Source: Nitrospinota bacterium
Lineage (GTDB): Bacteria; UBA8248; JACPRG01
Length of the DNA stretch: 21,295 bases
Reading direction: 5' to 3'
Assembly (NCBI GenBank): GCA_030740135.1
Contig: JASLXW010000011.1
Span: 1-21,295, forward strand
The position numbers and the translations under genes are program-made. How positions within the stretch are numbered: position 1 is the first letter of the stretch; the number at the start of each line of letters is the position of its first letter. The notes beneath the pieces are model-generated. The model worked only from the letters and a program-made list of their open reading frames with translations. It had not been told where the DNA came from and ran no database searches. Shown here piece by piece: positions 7,417 to 13,903 of this stretch.

Positions 7417-8088
7417 ATGAGCCATGAGAGCCTCGAACGGTGGGCCGAGCCGGGGGGCTGCGCCTTATTGGTGATTGACGTTCAGAATGATTTTTGTCAC
7501 CCGGAAGGGGGTCTGGGGAAAAGGGGCTACGATCTTTCGATGGTCCCCGAGATGGTCCCGCGGCTGCACGGTTTGATCGAAAGGGCCAGAAAGGCCGCCG
7601 TTCCCGTCATCCATATCCGGCTTGCCAGGATGGCTTTGGAAGAGTGGCCGGCGATGGATCGGCTCTTTCGCGCCCAGTTTGGAGAGGACTATATCCGCCT
7701 GGTGGAGGAGGGGACCTGGGGCGCCGAGTACTACGATGAGCGGATCACCCCAAGGCCCGGGGAGGTCGTCATCACGAAGCCCCGTTACGGGGCGTTTGCC
7801 GAGACGGAGCTGGACGCCGTCCTGAAAGAACTCGGCGTCGGGAGGCTGATTCTGGCCGGCGTCGCGACGAATGTCTGCGTGGAGTCCACCGCCCGCGAGA
7901 GTTTCATGCGGGATTATGACATTGTCGTGGTCTCGGACTGTTGCGCGGGCGTCAGCCGTGCGCGCCACGACGCGACGCTGGAAAACATCCGGCTGCATTT
8001 CGGCCTCGTCGCCACGGCGAATGAGGTGGAGAGTGCGTGGATCCGGGCCGTGGATTCGGCCGCGCGCAAGGAGGAGGCAAGGGCGTGA
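7417..8088 (+). CDS. Isochorismatase-family cysteine amidohydrolase (biuretase / ureidoacrylate hydrolase-like)
   Basis: 223 residues from the ATG at 7417, which has GGAGGGG 6 nt upstream; another in-frame ATG at 7402 lacks a ribosome site. The catalytic triad of the family is intact: D21 in VIDVQNDFCHP, K121 in VVITKPRYGAF, and C154 in GVATNVCVESTARE, with the usual non-proline cis-peptide segment just before the cysteine. PEGGLGKRGYDLSMVPEM, GTWGAEYYDE and FMRDYDIVVVSDCCA match the branch that contains RutB, biuret hydrolase and N-carbamoylsarcosine amidase, which cleave C-N bonds of carbamoyl or ureido compounds. Isochorismate itself is an unlikely substrate. The product is cytoplasmic. 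It is followed after 102 bases by a binding-protein gene, and the pair likely imports and hydrolyses one nitrogen compound. Confidence 0.9.
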   Translation: MSHESLERWAEPGGCALLVIDVQNDFCHPEGGLGKRGYDLSMVPEMVPRLHGLIERARKAAVPVIHIRLARMALEEWPAMDRLFRAQFGEDYIRLVEEGTWGAEYYDERITPRPGEVVITKPRYGAFAETELDAVLKELGVGRLILAGVATNVCVESTARESFMRDYDIVVVSDCCAGVSRARHDATLENIRLHFGLVATANEVESAWIRAVDSAARKEEARA

Positions 8089-8190
8089 TATGGTTTGGGC
8101 GCGGCACGTTGCACTCCCGCACCGATTGAGATGTCCTCGGGCAATCAGCGTTCCCGCGGCGGGATCGCTTTAATCAAGGAGGGCGCAGCG

Positions 8191-9210
8191 ATGAAGAGAT
8201 GGATGACGGGCGCGGCGGTTTTCGGGATGGTTCTCGGGCTGACCATCGGGGCGGCGTTGGCGGCCGATAAGGTCCTCGCGACGATGTCCTATATTTTTCA
8301 CGGCGGGCACACGCCCTTCTTTACGGCCTTGGAAAGCGGCCGGTACAAGAAGCTGGGTCTGGACGTCAGCATCACGCGGGGGTATGGCTCCAAGGCGACG
8401 ATCGCGACGATTTTCACCGGGAAAAGCCAGTTCGGAGAGGCCGGAACGGGGACGAGCATCATTTCCCGCAGCCGGGGCGTGAACGTCAAACAGGTCGGGA
8501 TGATCTACCACAACGATCAATCCGAGGTCGCCGCGATGAAGAGTTCCGGGATTCGGACCCCGGCCGATTTCCGCGGCCGGAGCGTGGGCGACGTTGCCGC
8601 CAGCTCGACGCGGACGATCTTTCCGGCGCTTCTCGCGAAGAACGGCCTGAAGGAATCCGATATCAATTTCATCACGATGACGGCGGCGGCCTTGGGCTCG
8701 AGCCTGTTGGCCGGGAAGGTGGACATGATCCTGACGTTCGCTTTGACCGCCGTATCGGTCAAGCGCAAGGCAAAGGCCATGGGCAGAGAGGTCGTGGAGA
8801 TTCCTTACGGGGAATACGGACTTCCCTTTTACGGGAACGGAATCATCACGCAGGAAGCCCTGATCGAGAAGAATCCGAACCTCGTCCGGCGGTTTGTCAA
8901 AGCGACGCTGGAGGCCCTGACCTGGGCGGTGGACAACCCCGAGGCGGCGGTCCGATACGTGGTTCAGAGCAAACCCGCGCTCGGTTACGACAACACGCTG
9001 GAGCAGTGGAAGACCACCATCCGGTTCGTCGCCACCCCGCAGAGCCTCAAGACCGGCCTGGGTTACATGGAAGAGAAGAAGATGAGATTCACCCAGGAGA
9101 TCGTCACGAAATACATGAAGGGGAAAATGGGGTCTTCGGCGGTGAACATCCGGGACGTCTATACGAACCGGTTTCTCCCCGGAAAGCTCGTTCCCAAAAG
9201 CGCGAAGTAA
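8191..9210 (+). CDS. NMT1/THI5-like ABC transporter substrate-binding protein
   Basis: 339 residues from ATG 8191, with AAGGAGG (8176-8182) 8 nt upstream. A signal peptide runs through MKRWMTGAAVFG and a hydrophobic core to ALA before ADKVLATM; there is no lipobox. The mature protein has the type II binding-protein pattern of the NMT1/SsuA/TauA group: FHGGHTPFFTALESGRYKKL then GLDVSI near the N-terminus, GKSQFGEAGTGTSIISRSRG, IRTPADFRGRSVGDV, LLAGKVDMILTFA, and NPNLVRRFVKATLEALTWAV. Relatives bind sulfonates, nitrate, aromatic acids or pyrimidine precursors of thiamine. No permease or ATPase gene follows, so it is an orphan that must share a transporter encoded elsewhere. The upstream amidohydrolase suggests an amide- or urea-containing ligand. 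Confidence 0.88.
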   Translation: MKRWMTGAAVFGMVLGLTIGAALAADKVLATMSYIFHGGHTPFFTALESGRYKKLGLDVSITRGYGSKATIATIFTGKSQFGEAGTGTSIISRSRGVNVKQVGMIYHNDQSEVAAMKSSGIRTPADFRGRSVGDVAASSTRTIFPALLAKNGLKESDINFITMTAAALGSSLLAGKVDMILTFALTAVSVKRKAKAMGREVVEIPYGEYGLPFYGNGIITQEALIEKNPNLVRRFVKATLEALTWAVDNPEAAVRYVVQSKPALGYDNTLEQWKTTIRFVATPQSLKTGLGYMEEKKMRFTQEIVTKYMKGKMGSSAVNIRDVYTNRFLPGKLVPKSAK

Positions 9211-9279
9211 CCCGTAGGGCTCCGGGCTTCGGTTCGGCGTCCGCGCGCGCGGCAACCTGAAAAGAACCCCGGTCCGGCG

Positions 9280-9308
9280 CGGGGGGGCTCCAGAGCGGAG
9301 CCCCCCCG
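9280..9308 (+). terminator. Strong GC hairpin after the binding-protein gene
   Basis: CGGGGGGGCTCC (9280-9291) and GGAGCCCCCCCG (9297-9308) pair perfectly over 12 bp around the loop AGAGC. It lies 70 bases after the stop codon, where a terminator would be expected. The following bases TGTCTT are only partly U-rich, so termination may be inefficient or the hairpin may mainly stabilise the 3' end of the mRNA. Confidence 0.55.
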
Positions 9309-9490
9309 TGTCTTCACGCGGGGCGGCCCCGTCCTCCGGGTCATCCGAGCGGTTGAGAGAACTTTTGAGGGCGTACGGTTGTCGAATTCAAGGAACGCGC
9401 GCCCCACGGATAAAGGAAAGGAAAACTCGAGGACGGACCTCACCCCTTACCCGAAGGAAATAGATGCGAGCCGGCAAAGAACATCGTCCA

Positions 9491-9519
9491 TTGCGATCGT
9501 GCAGGGAGTTGTCTAGGAT
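9491..9519 (+). promoter_or_regulatory. Candidate sigma-70 promoter for the DsbA-like gene
   Basis: TTGCGA (9491-9496), a 17-base spacer and TAGGAT (9514-9519) match the -35 and -10 consensus at four of six positions each. It is placed about 60 bases before the start codon at 9578. The rest of the 9309-9577 gap shows nothing else that I can name. Confidence 0.4.
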
Positions 9520-9577
9520 TGATCGTCGGCTCAATCCTTTTCAAATCCGGTGGGTGGACTTTCGGGAGAGGAACTCA

Positions 9578-10178
9578 ATGGCCGACGGACGAGAAGAAAT
9601 CCTGGAATATTCCGACTACACCTGACCGTATTGTTGCATCGCCGTCCGGGGGATGGCGCAGGTCGAGAAGGAAACCGGAGTCAAAGTCCGGTGGGTTCCC
9701 TGGGAGGGGCGTCCGGAGGGCGTTTCGTTCCTGGATCGGACGCCGGAAGAGGCGCGAGAGATCCTCGCCAAGCACAAGGCCGTGGGCGCAAGATACGGCG
9801 TGGACCTGATCTTCCCCTGGAAGAAGTGCCGGACCCGCCTGGCCCATCAGGCGACGCTTTTCGCCCGGGATCACGGCCGGATGGAGGAGTTTCGTGACGC
9901 CGTTTACGAGGCCCGGTATCAGCAAGACCTGGACATCGGCGATCCCGGGATCCTGCATGTCGATCGGCGAGCGGGTCGGCTTGGACGCGGCGGCCCTGCG
10001 TGAAGCCCTCGACGTCGAGACCTACGAAGGGGAGCTGGATGAGCTCAGGCGGCGGGGAGAAGAGCGGGGCGTGACGGGCATCTCCACGTACGTCATGGAC
10101 GGGAAGACTTACTGGGGTTCCGATTCGACGGATGAAGTCCTCGAAGCCATCGCGAATCGGGGCCGGCCCTCAACCTGA
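9578..10178 (+). CDS. DsbA/FrnE-like thioredoxin-fold oxidoreductase with in-frame TGA at the first redox-cysteine position (putative selenoprotein); one frame change near 9956
   Basis: ATG 9578 follows GGGAGAGG with 6-nt spacing. The frame reads MADGREEILEYSDYT, then TGA (9623-9625, codon 16), then PYCCIAVRGMAQVEKETGVK and VRWVPWEGRPEG. In the DsbA/FrnE family this place is S-D-x-x-C-P-W-C-Y-I-G, so the TGA replaces the first cysteine of C-x-x-C. After the TGA homology continues with KKCRTRLAHQATLFARDHGR, FRDAVYEARYQQDLDIGDPG and IL. An extra base (probably C9956) then shifts the frame to MSIGERVGLDAAALREALDV, GVTGISTYVMDGKTYWGSDS and a stop at 10176-10178. With both sites resolved the protein has 199 residues, normal for FrnE-like proteins. 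There is no signal peptide, so it should act in the cytoplasm as a thiol or selenol redox enzyme. Two readings remain: a U-P-Y-C selenoprotein with an indel error, or a decaying gene. The Tat-signal gene follows 41 bases later. Confidence 0.72.
9623..9664 (+). promoter_or_regulatory. Putative bacterial SECIS element after the in-frame TGA
   Basis: GACC (9624-9627, including the last two bases of the TGA) can pair with GGTC (9661-9664). Further in, TGC (9635-9637) pairs with GCA (9658-9660), and GCCGTCC (9641-9647) pairs with GGATGGC (9651-9657) with one G-U, closing a GGG loop (9648-9650). ATC (9638-9640) is left as a bulge containing a U; alternatively C9640 pairs with G9658. The loop begins 22 nt after the TGA. 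Known bacterial SECIS hairpins lie directly after the UGA, have a small apical loop with G in its first positions, and often a bulged U in the upper stem. The fold was made by eye. Confidence 0.5.
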
Positions 10179-10219
10179 AAGCGGGTCCCATTTTCCCGGA
10201 CCTTTTGGAGACGCCCACA

Positions 10220-11617
10220 ATGAAGCCCTACGGCGCTCAATCTCAACGGCCGCGCAGAGTCACCCGCCGGACCTTCCTGAAGTCCGTTGCCGGGGGCGCG
10301 GCCTCGGCCGGCCTGTTCGGCGGATGCGCCCCTGTTCCCCTGCAAGTCAAGAAGGCCCTCACCCCCGCGGCCAAGCGGGCCCTTGTTCAAAGACACGCCC
10401 CAATCCTCTGGTTTCACGAAAGCGATTACTTCCTCCCCGTCGGCGTGGAGACCCTCTTTCACCGATCGAACGTCATTTGGCGCAGGCTGAACGGCAGCCC
10501 TTTCAGGATGCTGAAGAACCTGGGCGAGTTGAACGCCCTTCTCCGGGACCCGGCCCACCGCGGCGAGAACGTCTTCGGCAGCTCGCTCGACCTGGAATCC
10601 CTGGGGATGAGGAATTTCACCGTCGAGCCCCACGTGCGACGCGCCTTCGACATCCGGGGACAGGGACCCGAAAGCGTCAGGGAAGCCGCCCGGAAGATTC
10701 TGGCCGCCCGCTATCCCAAGGGGGGCGTCCGCTCCAAGGTCCCGCCTCCGCCCTACGTCCCCAGGATCTATGCCCGCGTGGTCGAGGGCGTCGAGGTGGA
10801 CAACCGCTTCGTCCGCGCGGGCCTCTACGATATCGTTCAGTATTTCTTTTTCTTCCTTTACAACGACTTCTGGAACCAACACGAGGGGGACTGGGACGCG
10901 ACGGTCCAGGTGCTCATCCGGCGGGATGGGGGCGACACCTACGTGACCCAATCTTTCCACTACGAAGACTGGCTCATGGGTTATCCGAAAAAGCTGCCTG
11001 ATTTCCAGAAGTGGCTGGTCCTTTGGCCGAACACCTCATCACAGATCGACGCTTACGCCAAGCGAACGGACCCGCTGGCCGTCTATCGGCTCAAGACCCA
11101 TCCCATGTCCTTCATCGTGAAAGGGGGCCACGGCGCTTACCCCACGCCCGGTTTCGCCCTCTTCGAGGGGCGTGTGCCGAAGATCCGAATTGGGGGCTTC
11201 AAGCTCGGCGGGGACAACGTCATCGCCGCCGCCGACGAGCGCGTTGTCGGCCGATTTTGTCTGGCGCCCGGGTGGTCCGTGCCACGGAGGATGGTGGAGC
11301 GCTTTCTGGTCTTTTCGGGCGTCCGCTCCGAGGATCTGGAATACGTGGGCTATCCCCGGTCAGCGATAGAGATTCTTGAGAATCAACCCTGGTTCGGGTT
11401 CAAGGGCCAGTGGGGAGAGCGGGTTCCGAAGGCGGGCTGGTCGGGGCCTCCCGGCCCCGCTTTCGTATCGAGGTGGGACCCTTCGGACCCGTCCCGCTAC
11501 AACGCGCATCTGGAACGCGCCAACGATTTCACGCACCTTTTCCAGAAGATCTCGCGCTTCACCCATGTCGTTCGGGAGACCGACAAGGGGGAATCGGGTT
11601 CGACCTTTCGGGATTGA
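10220..11617 (+). CDS. Tat-signal, Vps62-related (DUF946-like) exported protein
   Basis: 465 residues from ATG 10220 (GGAG 10 nt upstream; a TTG five codons earlier is possible). The N-terminus has a twin-arginine motif, T-R-R-T-F-L-K, then a hydrophobic stretch ending LFGGC, close to a lipobox, so it may be a Tat-exported lipoprotein. The mature part starts HAPILWFHESDYFLPVGVET and has QYFFFFLYNDFWNQHEGDWD followed by ATVQVLI, a tract YVTQSFHYEDW, and KTHPMSFIVKGGHGAYPTPG. This N-x-H-E-G-D-W-E/D plus G-x-H-x-x-Y pattern is typical of the Vps62-related family, known from fungi, plants and scattered bacteria, with no settled biochemical role. It may be a metal-dependent or carbohydrate-active fold, but I cannot say. 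It lies 41 bases after the DsbA-like gene and may be co-transcribed with it. Confidence 0.78.
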   Translation: MKPYGAQSQRPRRVTRRTFLKSVAGGAASAGLFGGCAPVPLQVKKALTPAAKRALVQRHAPILWFHESDYFLPVGVETLFHRSNVIWRRLNGSPFRMLKNLGELNALLRDPAHRGENVFGSSLDLESLGMRNFTVEPHVRRAFDIRGQGPESVREAARKILAARYPKGGVRSKVPPPPYVPRIYARVVEGVEVDNRFVRAGLYDIVQYFFFFLYNDFWNQHEGDWDATVQVLIRRDGGDTYVTQSFHYEDWLMGYPKKLPDFQKWLVLWPNTSSQIDAYAKRTDPLAVYRLKTHPMSFIVKGGHGAYPTPGFALFEGRVPKIRIGGFKLGGDNVIAAADERVVGRFCLAPGWSVPRRMVERFLVFSGVRSEDLEYVGYPRSAIEILENQPWFGFKGQWGERVPKAGWSGPPGPAFVSRWDPSDPSRYNAHLERANDFTHLFQKISRFTHVVRETDKGESGSTFRD

Positions 11618-11643
11618 GCGCGCCGGTGTCCGACCCCCTTTTT
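11585..11643 (+). terminator. Possible intrinsic terminator overlapping the end of the Vps62-related gene
   Basis: AAGGGGG (11585-11591) pairs with CCCCCTT (11634-11640), and TCGG (11594-11597) with CCGA (11630-11633), leaving AA bulged; three further T follow at 11641-11643. The loop is long (32 nt). The opposing HD-GYP gene ends about 115 bases further on, so a terminator is expected here. Confidence 0.35.
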
Positions 11644-11757
11644 GAGCCGCAGATTCCACACAAGGATTTCACCGGGACTCCTCACAACCCTTCTTCGTGA
11701 GGAGCGAGGGCGAATCGTGAGCGCGCGCGATGCCGGCGACGGACGACCCCGTAGGGA

Positions 11758-13004
11758 TTATCGGGATGCGACTATGACGGCCGAGACGCGCGATCCGTTT
11801 GTCGGCGTCCCGTTCGTTTCGGGTTGTTGATTGCCGCCCATCATTCGGATGAAATTGCCGAGAACGTGAAGGTCGAACTGGCCGGGCCTGTCTCTCGACA
11901 TGTGATTGAGGGCCTCGAAGGCGGTGTGGTCCCGTGGCGATAAGGCTGCGGGGTTGTCATGGTGTCGAAGCTCCCGCAGATGGCGCAGACCTGGGCGATG
12001 AGGGGGATTCGATGTTGAAATAAGCCGCGAGGATAGCCTTGGCCGTCGACCCGCTCGTGATGGTTCAGAACGATGTCAACCGCAAGTGGATAGTCGCATC
12101 CCGCCTCTTTGAGAACATTCACGCCATGCAACGGAATTTGTTGGATGATCTTGCGCTCCAGGGGGTTCAGCGTGGAGCGTTGGTTCAATAAGTCCTTCGA
12201 GACCACAAGCTCTCCGATGTCGTGGCTGAGAAATCCCAAGGCAATCTCCTTGAGGTCGCATTCCGAATACCCCGGAAGGAAATTGTGAATGTAGCTCAGG
12301 CCGAATAGACAAACGTTGAGGGCGTGGGCGTACGCTCGAGGGTCCGTCTGGGCCAGCCGGAGAAGAGAAAAAGCCGCCTTCCAATCCTGCTGAATCAAAT
12401 CGAGCGCCTGCTCGGCGATAGGAAGAACGAGCATCGCGTTCTCGCCGCCTTCTTCGGAAATCCGCCGGAACACGTCGTCCAGGCGCTCTGTCGCGAAAGA
12501 GAAAAATAAGGGCACCTTCTCCCGGGCGTCTTTTTTGGGATCGGACAGCAGGCGGTTGATCGTCTGCTCGGTTTCAGCGGCGTACAGGGCATAGTCCTTC
12601 GCCTGGACGTAGATCGACCCTTTGGATTGCCGTTTAATTTTTTTCTGAAGGTTCTCGCTGAGCCGGCTGCCTTTGGAAACCAGGAGGGAATAACCCTTTT
12701 CGGAATCCGAATGGATGTAAATTGGAAATGGAAGGAGCGGAAACGCGGCGACCAGACTCATTTGAATCGGCCGGAGCTTGCCGAGGTCGAGATTCGGTTC
12801 GGGTTGATCCGTCGGGTTTTCCAAGGCTATCCCCACGGAATCGTCCTCGTGCCCGATCAGCTCGTACATCTCGGCATCCGTCAGCCTTTTTGTGCTTGGG
12901 CGCACCATTTTTATCTTTATCGGTTCACCGGCCCCATCTCTTAAGGCCTGAAGTGAACGCGGGGGTTTGGTGTAGGACACGTTCCCGAATTCCGGACGCC
13001 GCAT
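11758..13004 (-). pseudogene. HD-GYP domain protein (c-di-GMP phosphodiesterase type) with a late frameshift
   Basis: The main frame runs from 13004 to 11841 (387 codons). Residues 80-150 (VAAFPLLPFPIYIHSDSEKG, RLSENLQKKIKRQSKGSIYV) resemble the N-terminal sensory region common in HD-GYP proteins. The HD-GYP domain follows: H227, S-H261-D262-I-G-E265, H293 in PLHGVNVLKEAG, and H315-H316-E-R-V-D320-G-Q-G-Y-P. The GYP signature is intact, but the usual lysine of HDIGK is glutamate. After TPQPYRHG the reading frame changes near 11915: the neighbouring frame continues TAFEALNHMSRDRPGQFDLH and VLGNFIRMMGGNQQPE to a stop at 11758-11760, as the family requires. The break removes only the last helices, so partial activity or an indel error are both possible. 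The start is uncertain: ATG 13004 has no clear ribosome site, nor does the in-frame ATG at 12908. Confidence 0.75.
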
Positions 13005-13121
13005 CCATTCCGACGATTGCCTTCGGATCGGGGGGAGGACTAGACTAGCGGAGTTGAATGTCTATTCTCCACCCTTTCCCGGGGGAGAGAAGCGGCTCAC
13101 TCATTTCCACGGGGATCGCCG

Positions 13122-13538
13122 TTGGGGTACATCGCCCACGAATCGGAATTGGAGCGGTTGGTGTCTGAGCGTCCCGGGCGGGAGCGGGTGTTTTTTGTCA
13201 GCCCGGCGCTGGCCGGGACGGACGAATTCCTGGCGGGCAAGCTGACCTATCAGCCCGGGACCTCCTCTCCCTACCATTATCATGAGGGGTGTGAACACTT
13301 TCAGTTGATCCTGGAGGGAAGCGGGGTTGTCGTGACGGAAGAGGGCGAGATCCCGGTCGGTCCGGGGACCCTCATCTTCATCCACGAGGGGGACAGGCAT
13401 CAGATGAAGTCGGAGGGGAGCCCCCTAAAGTTCCTGGAATTTCAGGTTCCGAACCGCTTCAAGACCGTGATCCTCGAGGGGGGAGACACGGACCTGCGCT
13501 GGTTTCATGCGGACGGGCGTCTCTGGAAGCAGACCTGA
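13122..13538 (+). CDS. Cupin-domain protein with intact metal site
   Basis: 138 residues. The start is a TTG at 13122 with GGGGA a few bases upstream; no ATG or GTG exists in frame before it, so the start is tentative. The single cupin barrel carries the first motif as Y-H52-Y-H54-E-G-C-E58-H59 with LILEGSGVVVTEEGE after it, and the second motif as PGTLIFIHEGDRHQM with H93. These histidines and the glutamate can hold Fe, Mn or Zn. Small cupins act as dioxygenases, isomerases, decarboxylase helpers or ligand-binding regulators; nothing fixes the choice. It is the first gene of a five-gene plus-strand run with a 14-base gap to the next, which implies co-transcription with the UbiD-type gene. 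The product is cytoplasmic. Confidence 0.8.
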   Translation: MGYIAHESELERLVSERPGRERVFFVSPALAGTDEFLAGKLTYQPGTSSPYHYHEGCEHFQLILEGSGVVVTEEGEIPVGPGTLIFIHEGDRHQMKSEGSPLKFLEFQVPNRFKTVILEGGDTDLRWFHADGRLWKQT

Positions 13539-13552
13539 AAGGAGCGGGGCGG

Positions 13553-13903
13553 ATGGTTCACGTGATTCGGATCGAAGACCTTCCGGTCCTCCCGGTCGAT
13601 GGAGCCGCCGGGGGCGCCGCGATGCGGAAGATCATTTCCCCTGAATCGGTCGGGGCGAAACACGTCGGGGGAGAGGCCCATGATCTCGAGGGCGGCGCTT
13701 CGTCCCCGCCTTTCCAATCGGATGAACAGCGCCAGTTCTTTTACGTCCTGGCCGGCCGGGCGGAGGTCCGGTTGGGGGACGAGCGCCGGCCGGTCCGCAC
13801 GGGACACGGCGTCTACGCCGATCCGGGCGAGACCTGCCGTTTCACCGATTGCGGGGAAGAGGGGTTTCGCTTCCTGCGTTTCGTGATTGGAGGGAATCTG
13901 TGA
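13553..13903 (+). CDS. Second cupin-domain protein, metal ligands lost
   Basis: 116 residues from ATG 13553 with AAAGGAG upstream, 14 bases after the preceding cupin. The barrel pattern is recognisable: FFYVLAGRAEVRLGDERR then GHGVYADPGETCRF and FRFLRFVIGG. Where the first cupin motif should give H-x-H-x-x-x-E it has PPFQSDEQRQ, with no histidine, and the second-motif histidine is also absent (CRF). It therefore probably binds no metal and may be a structural or ligand-binding partner of the intact cupin or the decarboxylase. Its stop overlaps the GTG start of the UbiD gene by 3 bases, a sign of translational coupling. Confidence 0.78.
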   Translation: MVHVIRIEDLPVLPVDGAAGGAAMRKIISPESVGAKHVGGEAHDLEGGASSPPFQSDEQRQFFYVLAGRAEVRLGDERRPVRTGHGVYADPGETCRFTDCGEEGFRFLRFVIGGNL

